Assembly (NCBI RefSeq): GCF_000205165.1
Contig: NZ_GL883817.1
Span: 1 to 64,000, forward strand
Origin: Paraprevotella xylaniphila YIT 11841
GTDB taxonomy: Bacteria; Bacteroidota; Bacteroidia; Bacteroidales; Bacteroidaceae
Length of the DNA stretch: 64,000 bases
Reading direction: 5' to 3'
The notes under the pieces are model-generated. The model made no database searches. It was not told the origin of the DNA and saw only the letters and a program-made list of their open reading frames with translations. Made by a program: the position numbers and the translations under genes. Each line of letters starts with the position of its first letter. Within the stretch, counting starts at the first letter, position 1. This document shows, piece after piece, positions 57,048 through 64,000 of the stretch.

Positions 57048-57068
57048 AAGCCTTGTTTTTATTTCAAA

Positions 57069-57290
57069 TTAAGGATGGATAGCTCTTCCTATCAGTTCGT
57101 TGCCTACATAGTCTTCCTTTTCTTCGGTCGATTTGCCTTTGAGGAAAGGCGGGAAGAAAAAAAGTTTCAGGATAAAGAACATGATGAAAAGTTTGATGAG
57201 AATCACGGCCCACAACGTGCGTCCCAGCGTCATGCTGCGGAAACCGTCGCGGTAAAATCTCCAAATACCGATGATTCCTTGTCTGATCAT
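57069..57290 (-). CDS. DUF4492 small membrane protein, cyd operon
   Basis: A 73-residue protein with one membrane span (LWAVILIKLFIMFFILKLFF) preceded by IWRFYRDGFRSMTLGRTLW, the DUF4492 pattern found in front of cydA in many Bacteroidota. Its role is unknown; a small accessory subunit or assembly factor of the bd oxidase, by analogy with other small Cyd subunits, is an inference. The frame can be extended to an ATG at 57317, but that overlaps the -7 promoter box at 57315-57322, so the Met at 57290 (MIRQGIIG) is the start. Confidence 0.8.
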   Translation of the reverse strand: MIRQGIIGIWRFYRDGFRSMTLGRTLWAVILIKLFIMFFILKLFFFPPFLKGKSTEEKEDYVGNELIGRAIHP

Positions 57291-57314
57291 AATGGATGCA
57301 TAAGTGTGATAAGG

Positions 57315-57322
57315 CAAAGGTA
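57315..57322 (-). promoter_or_regulatory. -7 box for the cyd operon
   Basis: TACCTTTG followed by CC on the minus strand matches the -7 consensus. It sits 24 bases upstream of the DUF4492 start codon and decides that start. Confidence 0.5.
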
Positions 57323-57366
57323 AGCAAAAAACAGTTGGAAGCGGGTGCCATGAACGGATTTTTTGC

Positions 57367-57374
57367 TAACTTTG
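57367..57374 (+). promoter_or_regulatory. -7 box for the Dabb/ligase-like unit
   Basis: TAACTTTG matches the -7 consensus, 32 bases before the Dabb ATG. It diverges from the cyd promoter, with about 45 bases between the two boxes. Confidence 0.5.
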
Positions 57375-57406
57375 GATGAAAATAATATAAAAGACGTTGT
57401 ATTATT

Positions 57407-57715
57407 ATGGTGAAACATATCGTATTATTTCAGTTGGCTTCTGAGATGGAAGCTGGGCGTAAGAAAAATGTGATGGACGCTTTTAAGAAAGGGATAGAGG
57501 CACTGCCTGCCAAAATCCCGTTTATCCGGAAGATTGAAGTCGGGTTGAATGCCAATCCGGAAGAACAGTTCGACATCGCGCTCTACAGCGAGTTCGACAC
57601 GATGGACGACGTAAGGGCTTATGCGGTCCATCCGGCTCATTTGGCCGTAGCGGCTTTGCTGAAGGATTGCAAACAGAGCCGTTCGTGCGTGGATTATGAA
57701 TGTGAGGTGGAATAG
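57407..57715 (+). CDS. Dabb (stress-responsive A/B barrel) protein
   Basis: A 102-residue cytoplasmic protein of the Dabb family, a dimeric ferredoxin-like alpha/beta barrel. It begins MVKHIVLFQLASE, and the central histidine stretch YAVHPAHLAVAALLKDC is characteristic (HP.H..f). The family includes enzymes and stress proteins with no shared reaction, so the function is open. Its last 20 bases overlap the start of the O-antigen-ligase-like gene in another frame, which points to translational coupling. Confidence 0.85.
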   Translation: MVKHIVLFQLASEMEAGRKKNVMDAFKKGIEALPAKIPFIRKIEVGLNANPEEQFDIALYSEFDTMDDVRAYAVHPAHLAVAALLKDCKQSRSCVDYECEVE

Positions 57716-59306
57716 GAGTACGGTTTTGTGGGGCGGTGTTGCCTTGCTTTTATGTGGCGGCACTGCTTTTATGGCGGCTTTTCCACATTTCCGCCTGGCT
57801 CACTTGTTATGCCACATGTGGGCTGCATTTAGCGTGATGGTCATTGGCATCTGCTTTTGTATGGCCGTTGTCTTGAAACGGGATTACTTGTCTTCAACAC
57901 ACGCAGTTCTCATGTCTTTTTTTTGTGTGGGAATCTTGGAAATAGTATGTGCCCTATTGCAACTTGGCGGTCTTTTTCCTGTAATCAACCCTTACTATCA
58001 CTTTACCGGTAGTTTTGACAATCCGGCTGTTTTTGCTATGTTCATGTCCTTTTGCTTGCCCATAGGTATGTATTTTACTGCAAGGTCAACTGCTGTTTGT
58101 CGTTTAGTCTGGGGTGTTTTGACTTTTTGTATGGGGGCTTTTTTAATATTGTCAGCTTCTCGCACAGGCATACTCGCAGGGATATGTTCCGCTTTTATCA
58201 TGTGGATGCCTAAGTTGGGGGTGATAAAAGATTACAGGTTCAATCGAAAACGAATAATTCTTTTGTGGGTTGCTTTGGCTTTGTTGGCAGGAGTGTTGTA
58301 TTGGTGTAAACAAGACTCGGCAGACGGACGGTTGTTGGCATGGAAAGTTTCTGCGAACATGATTGCCGACCGTCTGTTTTGGGGATGGGGAAACAATGGT
58401 TTTGATGCTTTCTATATGCCGTATCAGGCCGATTATTTTATGCGGAATCCTGAATCTTCTTTTCTTTTGTTGGCAGATAACCTTTCTCATCCGTTTAATG
58501 AATTCTTGTGGTTTACCGTTCAATATGGTATTGCGGGCTTAATGCTTTTATTGCTGATGTTGGGGTGGATTTTGAAGAACGTTTTTAAAGGTTGTGATAA
58601 GCAGAAGAAACTTTGGGTAAGTTTGTATTTCGCTCTTGCCATTTGGGCGATGTTTTCTTATCCTTTCCATATCCCTTTTGTTTGGCTTGTCATGGCTTAT
58701 CTTCTATCAGTTAGTCTTTTCCCGGTGTTTGCACGGTTCCGTTTTGTCAGGCCATTGGCTTTTTGTGCTTTGCTTGTTGCTTTTCTTTATTCTGTTCCCA
58801 TGGCCGTGTCATATAAAAATGAGGTGCATTGGGTTAAGGTGCAAGAGAAAGCCTTGATGGGAGAAACTTTGGATATGTTACCACAATATGCCGAATTATA
58901 TAAGGATTTGAAAGATGACGGAGCTTTCTTGTATAATTATGGTGCAGAACTTCATTTTGCAAGACATTATAATGAAGCACTGAAAATACTTCAAGAGTGC
59001 GCCAGTAAATATAATGATTATAATGTGCAGATGCTCATGGCAAGCTGTTACCAACATTTAGGGCAGCCTCAAATGGCTATTGAAAAATATAGGTATGCCA
59101 ACAGGATGGTGCCTAACCGCTTTTTACCTTTATACCATGAGATGCGGATTTATAGGGAAAACGGGGATAGTGTAAATGCTTGTGAAGTGGCGAGAACAAT
59201 TATGAATAAGCCTGTTAAAATTAAGAAATCCGCAGCGGTGAAAAGGATTATCCAAGAAGCTAATGAATGTTTGGACCATTATACGGAACGAGTTATGAGG
59301 CGGTAG
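57696..59306 (+). CDS. O-antigen ligase/polymerase-like membrane protein with TPR tail (second copy)
   Basis: A 536-residue paralogue of the protein encoded at 3092-4597. About ten hydrophobic segments occupy residues 10-380. Family marks are GSFDNPAVFAMFMSFCLP, SASRTGILAGICSAF, GWGNNGFDAFYMPYQADYF and the loop motif HPFNEFLWFTVQYGIAG. The C-terminal tail (about 395-536) forms TPR-like helices (NYGAELHFARHYNEALKI, MLMASCYQHLGQPQMAIEKY). Wzy_C-type enzymes transfer or polymerise undecaprenyl-linked glycans in the periplasm; some glycosylate proteins. It overlaps the Dabb gene by 20 bases and is followed, across a terminator, by a small lipoprotein and BspA-like genes. Confidence 0.82.
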   Translation: MNVRWNRSTVLWGGVALLLCGGTAFMAAFPHFRLAHLLCHMWAAFSVMVIGICFCMAVVLKRDYLSSTHAVLMSFFCVGILEIVCALLQLGGLFPVINPYYHFTGSFDNPAVFAMFMSFCLPIGMYFTARSTAVCRLVWGVLTFCMGAFLILSASRTGILAGICSAFIMWMPKLGVIKDYRFNRKRIILLWVALALLAGVLYWCKQDSADGRLLAWKVSANMIADRLFWGWGNNGFDAFYMPYQADYFMRNPESSFLLLADNLSHPFNEFLWFTVQYGIAGLMLLLLMLGWILKNVFKGCDKQKKLWVSLYFALAIWAMFSYPFHIPFVWLVMAYLLSVSLFPVFARFRFVRPLAFCALLVAFLYSVPMAVSYKNEVHWVKVQEKALMGETLDMLPQYAELYKDLKDDGAFLYNYGAELHFARHYNEALKILQECASKYNDYNVQMLMASCYQHLGQPQMAIEKYRYANRMVPNRFLPLYHEMRIYRENGDSVNACEVARTIMNKPVKIKKSAAVKRIIQEANECLDHYTERVMRR

Positions 59307-59379
59307 AATTTTACGGTGGATTCCTCTTGTCTCGTATTGCATCCCCTTCCAGAAGTTTTCCCAAGAGGTTTTGCAAAAA

Positions 59380-59430
59380 CATCCTTCAGCCTATAACTTC
59401 AAATTAACATGTACCCTGAAGGATGAAGGC
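59380..59430 (+). terminator. Stem-loop terminator after the ligase-like gene
   Basis: CATCCTTCAG (59380-59389) pairs with CTGAAGGATG (59416-59425) around 26 bases, with TGTTTTG shortly after. The remaining gap up to 59613 holds only the next promoter. Confidence 0.6.
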
Positions 59431-59512
59431 TGTTTTGTAATCTTAGAGGTAGACAAATAGTGTCTGTTTGTTGTGTTATAAAACATGTTTATTGATTTTA
59501 TTTAAAAAATAT

Positions 59513-59543
59513 TTTGTAAATGCAGGCGGAATACCTATATTTG
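59513..59543 (+). promoter_or_regulatory. Canonical -33/-7 promoter for the small lipoprotein/BspA unit
   Basis: TTTG at 59513-59516, 19 bases, then TATATTTG at 59536-59543: a full match to the Bacteroidota consensus. It is the best constitutive promoter in the window. Confidence 0.72.
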
Positions 59544-59613
59544 CAACAACCCATAGATAAAAGTTGGTAAGGCTTTTATAGGGTAAAGTATAAACCATTT
59601 TAAATTGTGTATT

Positions 59614-60198
59614 ATGAGAAAAACGTTTTATGTGTCAGTCGCAGCAATCGCAATTGCATCAGGTTTGTTTTATTTGGGTAGTTGTACTGCCGATTATGAA
59701 GAGCCGGGATTATCCAGTTTGGATATCGAAGACCAAATCATGAGGGGAAAACGGTTAGGGCCGGAAGTAGGAGGAAACCCTGATGCTGATATTCCGGTGA
59801 ATAAGGACGAGTGTGCTCTTTATGCTTTAGTGTCCTTGAAACACAAGACTCCGGAAGGTTGGACTAATTCAGGGACAACGGCAGAAAACTATTATAATCA
59901 ATTATATAAATACGCTCATGATAATTATGATTATCAAGGAGGTCGAATGGATCCGTCTGTGATGTTGAATGTGGGAATTCATTTTGGTTTGTTGCAAGGA
60001 GGAAAGACGTTTAGCAAGGATAATACGGCATCGGATTTTTTTAAGGATCCTGGAAAAACGAAAGTAAGAACAGTGAATTTTGCGAATCATACCGGAAAAT
60101 TTATAAGATATAATCCGAAGGGAGATACCGTGACGTATAGCGATAGCGAAGGTGTAAAAACTGTTCCGGCAAGTACGGTTGTTTCTGTTTATTATTAA
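59614..60198 (+). CDS. Small lipoprotein, possible C39/papain-fold remnant
   Basis: A 194-residue lipoprotein; the lipobox YLGSC gives Cys24 when translation starts at the ATG 59614 (a TTG at 59605 opens the frame). After a linker, NKDECALYALVSLKHKT and the later NHTGKFIRYNPKGDTVTYSD recall a cysteine-peptidase (C39/papain-like) layout. The candidates are Cys67, His159 and an Asp near 177. This is a weak, by-eye resemblance; catalytic activity should not be assumed, and no family name is claimed. It lies 5 bases upstream of the BspA-like gene, in one unit with a canonical promoter. Confidence 0.6.
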   Translation: MRKTFYVSVAAIAIASGLFYLGSCTADYEEPGLSSLDIEDQIMRGKRLGPEVGGNPDADIPVNKDECALYALVSLKHKTPEGWTNSGTTAENYYNQLYKYAHDNYDYQGGRMDPSVMLNVGIHFGLLQGGKTFSKDNTASDFFKDPGKTKVRTVNFANHTGKFIRYNPKGDTVTYSDSEGVKTVPASTVVSVYY

Positions 60199-60203
60199 AA
60201 TCC

Positions 60204-61832
60204 ATGTTGCAAATGCGTGTGACTAATTTCCTGTCTGTATTTGTAGTTTTGTTCTTTCGGACAATTTTAACGGTCTGTGCCGGAGGGGTATTTACGGACG
60301 GCCATTTTCAATATATGGTAGAAGACTATGTATATGATGGGGATTCTGCTGTGTATATAGTGGGAATGGAAGACTCTTTGCGTACGGCAACAATTTTGGT
60401 ACTGCCCGGTTCGATTGTGCATAACGGTTATGAGTATCGTGTGACGGGAGTGGGGGAGAATGCTTTTGCCCGAAATGGATGTGTGGAACAAGTGGTTATC
60501 GGAGAGGGAATAGAGGCTATATATGATTATGCTTTTTTTGATTCTCCCTTACTTCAGAGCATAGTGATATCCAGTACCGTAGATTATATAAGTAGCAGTG
60601 CTTTTGGATTTTGTCCCAATTTGCGTTCAATCAGTGTAGACCGTAGGAATGAAATTTTTAGTTCACCTGAAGGTTGTAATGTCATTGTGGATGAAAAAAA
60701 TAAGGAACTCGTTCTTGGTTGCCGTACTTCTGTTATTCCCAAAGGGATAGAGTGTATTGGCGAATCTGCTTTTTATGGTTGTTTGGGTATGGAAGAATTG
60801 TCTGTTCCGGAAGGGGTTGTTGAGATTGGCAGTGGGGCTTTCAGTGGTTGTGCTGGTTTGAAATCTGTTGTGTTGCCACATACTCTTGAAAGGATAGGGA
60901 ATTTTGCCTTTTGGGGGTGTGCTCAAATGAAGTCTTTGCATATTCCTTCTAAGGTTTCTTCCATACAAGCACCCTTGTTTGGAAAATGTTGGATGTTAGA
61001 CACAATCGAAGTTGATACGTTGAATCCGGTTTATGATTCACGGTATGGTTGCAATGCAATCGTGGAAACTGCAAGCGATAAGATTATTTCCGGATGTGGA
61101 AATTCACGTATAGTGGAGGGCGTAAAGGAAATAGGAGAGGCTGCATTTGTTCATAGTTCACTTCGTACGGTAGAAATTCCCAAAACGGTAACTTTAATAG
61201 GTGAACGTGCTTTTGCTTGTTGTATATTTTGTATCTCAATGGAAGTGGATGTGCAGAATCCGGTATACGACTCCAGACAGGGATGCAATGCTGTTATAGA
61301 AACGGCGACAGGAAAAGTTGTGGTTGGATGTGCTAAAACGAATTTTGTCAACGGAGTGGGCGAAATCGGTGCGTATGCTTTTACAGGGATGTACATGCCT
61401 CCGTACTTTATTATTCCTGAAGGTATCCGTAAGATAGGGAATAGTGCTTTTAGTTTCTGTGAAGGACTTGATTGGGTTCTTGTTCCCAACTCGGTAGAAG
61501 AAATTGGAACTTCTGCTTTTCATTCAAGTTCTTTGAGGCAGGTGTATTGGAATGCTTCTATGGATGAAATACCTGAAAGTTCTTTTTCGGATTGCAAGAA
61601 TTTGTATGCCATAGCATTCTCGAAAGAAATAAAGTCTGTCGGGGCATATGCATTTAGACATTGTTCAGATTTGTTTTGTATGTCGTTTTCAGAAGGTGTG
61701 GAATATATTGGTTATAAAGCATTTGAAGGTAGCCCATGCGAGGAGAATATCAAAAAAAAATATTCTTCGGCATTGTCATCCGATTATGGACAACCTCAAA
61801 GGAGTATTCGTGAGAGATTATATGAAAATTAA
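60204..61832 (+). CDS. BspA-like leucine-rich repeat protein
   Basis: A 542-residue exported protein with signal peptide MRVTNFLSVFVVLFFRTILTVCAGG. From about residue 75 it consists of LRR_5 (BspA/TpLRR) repeats of 22-24 residues, of the form IGEGAFxxCxxLxSVxLPxxVxxIG. Examples are GESAFYGCLGMEELSVPEGVVEIG and GNFAFWGCAQMKSLHIPSKV. Interspersed longer segments (NPVYDSRYGCNAIVETASDKI, NPVYDSRQGCNAVIETATGKV) break the solenoid. The end CEENIKKKYSSALSSDY is shared with the broken gene downstream. BspA-like proteins bind host or bacterial surface ligands in some species; no specific role is inferred here. Confidence 0.85.
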   Translation: MLQMRVTNFLSVFVVLFFRTILTVCAGGVFTDGHFQYMVEDYVYDGDSAVYIVGMEDSLRTATILVLPGSIVHNGYEYRVTGVGENAFARNGCVEQVVIGEGIEAIYDYAFFDSPLLQSIVISSTVDYISSSAFGFCPNLRSISVDRRNEIFSSPEGCNVIVDEKNKELVLGCRTSVIPKGIECIGESAFYGCLGMEELSVPEGVVEIGSGAFSGCAGLKSVVLPHTLERIGNFAFWGCAQMKSLHIPSKVSSIQAPLFGKCWMLDTIEVDTLNPVYDSRYGCNAIVETASDKIISGCGNSRIVEGVKEIGEAAFVHSSLRTVEIPKTVTLIGERAFACCIFCISMEVDVQNPVYDSRQGCNAVIETATGKVVVGCAKTNFVNGVGEIGAYAFTGMYMPPYFIIPEGIRKIGNSAFSFCEGLDWVLVPNSVEEIGTSAFHSSSLRQVYWNASMDEIPESSFSDCKNLYAIAFSKEIKSVGAYAFRHCSDLFCMSFSEGVEYIGYKAFEGSPCEENIKKKYSSALSSDYGQPQRSIRERLYEN

Positions 61833-61906
61833 CAAGTTTCTTTGTGTGACAGCTTCTTGTATATTGAAGTGATGTTATTTCTGTTTTTTATTGAACATAG
61901 TTGCCT

Positions 61907-62879
61907 ATGCAGAGGTTTTTGTTCCTTTTCTTTGTCGTATGCTTTTCTTTGTCAGCGAAAGCAGATAAAGGGAATGGTTTTGTAGAGGGTATATTTCAAT
62001 ATGCCATAGAGGTGGACAGGATTTCCGGAGATACGACGGTGGCCGTGTCGAGCATAGACCGCAGAAACCTGACAACTCCGTTTTTCCAAGGAAAGGAACT
62101 CAGGATTCCGGGAGTGGTTGTTCATAATGGAAAGACATATCGTGTGACTGCGATAGGCCGGTGGGCTTTTACGCGGTGCGATGATATTGAAAGTTTGATT
62201 ATAGGTGAGGGGGTAGAAGAAGTACGTGAATATGCTTTTGAGGGTTGTACCCAATTACGTTCGGTTTCTTTTCCCAGTACCCTGCAATGGTTGGACAATC
62301 TTCCGTTTACCGGCTGTTATAATTTGTGTGAAATCAGGGTGGACGAGGGGAATCCTAAGTTTGATTCCCGTGTGAATTGCAATGCCCTCATAGAGACAGG
62401 GGAAAACAAGATAGTCCTTGGAGGCAAGAACACAGTCTTTCCCAAAGGGATAAAATTTATCGGGGAAGGTGCGTTTGCCGACCGTGTGGGATTGGAGAAT
62501 ATGGTGATTCCGGAGGGGATTGTAGAGATTGAAAAAGGAGCATTCTTTAATTGCATTAATTTGAAATCCATCTCATTGCCCCACAGCCTTTAGGTGCTTA
62601 GGGATGTGTTCCGTGCAAACGCTTTGTTGGCAAGGCCATTTACAGGAAATCGAAAGTTATGTCTTTTCGGATTGCCGGGAACTGTATATCATCTCAATAC
62701 CCGAAGGAACGAAAAGGATTGGTTCAGGGGCATTCAATGAATGCCATAACCTGCGTTATGTATCGTTGCCAACCAGTTTGGATTACATTGACGACTGTGC
62801 TTTTAAAGGCTGTCCTTGCGAAGAATTGGTTAGGAAAAATCATGTTCCGGTCTTGTCGTCTGATGATAGGCAACGATAA
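61907..62879 (+). pseudogene. BspA-like leucine-rich repeat gene, broken
   Basis: The 5' part (61907-62593) encodes a signal peptide (MQRFLFLFFVVCFSLSAKA) and LRR_5 repeats closely like the intact gene upstream. After ISLPHSL it meets a TAG at 62591-62593. Reading on in the same frame gives VLRDVFRANALL, which fits the repeat pattern, so the TAG looks like a nonsense change. Shortly after, the repeat pattern moves to another frame (LQEIESYVFSDCRELYIISI onwards) and ends CEELVRKNHVPVLSSD at 62879. So at least one nonsense and one frameshift are present. The 3' part may begin at an ATG at 62604 but would lack a signal peptide. Confidence 0.75.
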
Positions 62880-62929
62880 CTTCTTCGTAATTTTCTTGCG
62901 AATTTGTTGCTTATTTGCGGATAATAGTT

Positions 62930-62937
62930 TAACTTTG
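62930..62937 (+). promoter_or_regulatory. -7 box for the his operon leader
   Basis: TAACTTTG matches the -7 consensus, 18 bases before the leader-peptide ATG. A partial -33 (TTG at 62907) lies 19-20 bases upstream. Confidence 0.6.
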
Positions 62938-62955
62938 CCATAAACAAAAGAGAAA

Positions 62956-63000
62956 ATGAAGAATATTGCAACACGCCACCATCATCATCCTAACGGTTAG
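62956..63000 (+). CDS. Histidine operon leader peptide
   Basis: A 14-codon frame encodes MKNIATRHHHHPNG and stops at 62998-63000. Four consecutive histidine codons (CAC CAT CAT CAT) directly upstream of hisG are the hallmark of a his attenuator leader. When charged His-tRNA is scarce, the ribosome would stall at these codons and favour the antiterminator structure. The frame is far below usual gene-calling limits. An A-rich stretch (AAAAGAGAAA) precedes the ATG. Confidence 0.88.
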   Translation: MKNIATRHHHHPNG

Positions 63001-63002
63001 AA

Positions 63003-63078
63003 ATCGGTAGGCTGTCCCGCGTGTGCCAATGGAAGGATAGAAATGAAGGCTTGCCGATATGAACGGTGAGCCTTTTTT
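63003..63078 (+). promoter_or_regulatory. his operon attenuator (antiterminator and terminator)
   Basis: The terminator is AAGGCTTGCCG (63046-63056) pairing with CGGTGAGCCTT (63064-63074) with two wobble pairs and a 7-base loop, followed by six T (63073-63078). The alternative is ATCGGTAGGC (63003-63012) pairing with GCTTGCCGAT (63049-63058), which occupies the terminator's left arm. These mutually exclusive structures, downstream of four histidine codons, define a classical attenuator. Confidence 0.85.
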
Positions 63079-63112
63079 GATAGTTTAAGAATACATTATT
63101 GAAAAAACAGAT

Positions 63113-63964
63113 ATGCTTAGAATTGCAGTACAGTCGAAAGGACGTCTTTACGAAGACACCATGGCGCTCCTGGCGGAGGCCGACATCAAAGTGAGTTCAT
63201 CCAAGCGCACCTTGTTGGTGCAGTCTTCCAATTTCCCCGTCGAGGTGCTTTACCTGCGCGACGACGATATTCCGCAGTCCGTGGCAGGAGGAGTGGCCGA
63301 CTTGGGTATCGTGGGTGAAAATGAATTTGTGGAAAGAGAGGAGGATGCCGTGGTGGTACGCCGTCTGGGCTTCAGCAAGTGCCGCCTTTCGTTGGCCATA
63401 CCCAAGGCTGTGGATTATTCCGGCCTTTCTTGGTTCGAAGGCAAGAAGATAGCCACTTCCTATCCCAATATCCTGAAAAAATTCATGAAGGAAAACGGGG
63501 TGGAGGCTGACATCCATGTCATTACCGGTTCTGTGGAAATCGCGCCCGGAATCGGGTTGGCCGACGGTATTTTCGATATCGTAAGCTCCGGTTCCACCTT
63601 GGTTAGCAATAACTTGCAGGAGGTGGCCGTCGTCATGAAGAGCGAGGCGTTGCTCATCGCCAACCGGAATATGGACGATGCCAAGAAGGCGATTTTGGAC
63701 GAATTGCTGTTCCGCATTGAGGCGGTAAAGAGTGCGGAAGACAAGAAATACGTCCTGATGAACGTGCCGTCGGACAAGGTGAAAGATGTCGTGTCCGTAT
63801 TGCCCGGAGCCAAAAGCCCCACGGTGATGCCTTTGGCGCAGGAAGGGTGGAGCAGCGTGCACACCGTCATCGACGAGTCCCGCTTTTGGGAGATTATTTC
63901 CAAGCTGAAGGAACTGGGAGCACAGGGCATTCTGGTTGTTCCCGTAGAGAAGATGATTCTTTGA
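63113..63964 (+). CDS. hisG: ATP phosphoribosyltransferase, long form
   Basis: A 283-residue cytoplasmic enzyme that condenses ATP with PRPP, the first committed step of histidine synthesis. It begins MLRIAVQSKGRLYEDTMALL. The segment DLGIVGENEFVEREED and the PRPP loop region GSVEIAPGIGLADGIFDIVSSGSTL are well conserved. The length and the C-terminal segment (about 205-283, VLPGAKSPTVMPL to AQGILVVPVEKMI) show the long form, which has an ACT-like regulatory domain for feedback inhibition by histidine. It is therefore controlled both by attenuation and allosterically. It is probably the first gene of a his operon continuing past the window. Confidence 0.96.
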   Translation: MLRIAVQSKGRLYEDTMALLAEADIKVSSSKRTLLVQSSNFPVEVLYLRDDDIPQSVAGGVADLGIVGENEFVEREEDAVVVRRLGFSKCRLSLAIPKAVDYSGLSWFEGKKIATSYPNILKKFMKENGVEADIHVITGSVEIAPGIGLADGIFDIVSSGSTLVSNNLQEVAVVMKSEALLIANRNMDDAKKAILDELLFRIEAVKSAEDKKYVLMNVPSDKVKDVVSVLPGAKSPTVMPLAQEGWSSVHTVIDESRFWEIISKLKELGAQGILVVPVEKMIL

Positions 63965-64000
63965 GCCGGACAGGTCGGCATTTTCATATCAAAAAGAGGA

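Noticed and set aside
1-64000. CRISPR arrays, tRNA, rRNA, insertion sequences, prophage and conjugation genes
   Set aside because: None was seen on reading both strands. The only repeats found are the intergenic palindromes and protein-level duplications.

Overview
The window reads as chromosomal DNA of a gut- or sediment-type Bacteroidales bacterium (Bacteroidota). The signs are SusC/SusD pairs, a hybrid two-component sensor with an AraC output, Bacteroidota promoters (-7 box TAnnTTTG), lipoproteins with an SC-type lipobox, BspA-like proteins, the DUF4492-cydA-cydB order, and C-terminal tails resembling type IX sorting domains. I cannot fix the genus. No rRNA, tRNA, CRISPR array, transposase or prophage gene was recognised.

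Layout. (1) 1-4.6 kb, minus strand: the 5' end of a secreted protein, a small lipoprotein, a transglutaminase-like lipoprotein and an O-antigen-ligase-like membrane protein with a TPR tail. (2) 5.3-6.7 kb: a MATE exporter. (3) 6.7-47.7 kb: a large polysaccharide utilization locus (PUL). It holds GH31, GH127/146, two GH97, a GH28/GH49-like beta-helix enzyme, two alginate-lyase-superfamily proteins, the sensor/regulator (HTCS), a 1225-residue modular exported protein, two SusC/SusD pairs and three fasciclin-domain lipoproteins. (4) 47.8-48.4 kb: an ECF sigma factor with no adjacent anti-sigma gene, then about 600 bases of non-coding DNA. (5) 57.3-49.0 kb, minus strand: DUF4492, cydA, cydB, udk, an MltF-like lytic transglycosylase and a Dna2-like nuclease-helicase, closely spaced. 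(6) 57.4-62.9 kb: a Dabb protein, a second O-antigen-ligase-like protein, a small lipoprotein, an intact BspA-like protein and a broken BspA-like gene. (7) 62.9-64 kb: a histidine leader peptide with attenuator, then hisG.

How the PUL works together. Four transcription units (GH31 unit, GH28-like unit, the 24.4-kb lyase, and the 20-kb SusC/D operon) each carry the same 22-bp box, TTTGT-N5-TTTGTCC with flanks. In all four it lies exactly 19 bp before a -7 box. The HTCS encoded in the middle is the obvious candidate to bind it. SusC/D and the fasciclin lipoproteins would capture and import glycan at the outer membrane, and the glycosidases and lyases would process it. The enzyme mix suggests a branched glycan with uronic acid, alpha-galactose or alpha-glucose, and beta-L-arabinofuranose, but the substrate cannot be read from sequence.

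The most striking feature is that the HTCS is split by a 12-G tract at 21349-21360. Loss of one G would restore a protein of about 1366 residues. This looks like a phase-variation switch on the regulator of the whole PUL, unless it is a sequencing error. Other notable points are the four-fold regulatory box itself, the complete his attenuator, a family of dispersed palindromic repeats, and two O-antigen-ligase paralogues, one on each side of the PUL, each near small lipoproteins.
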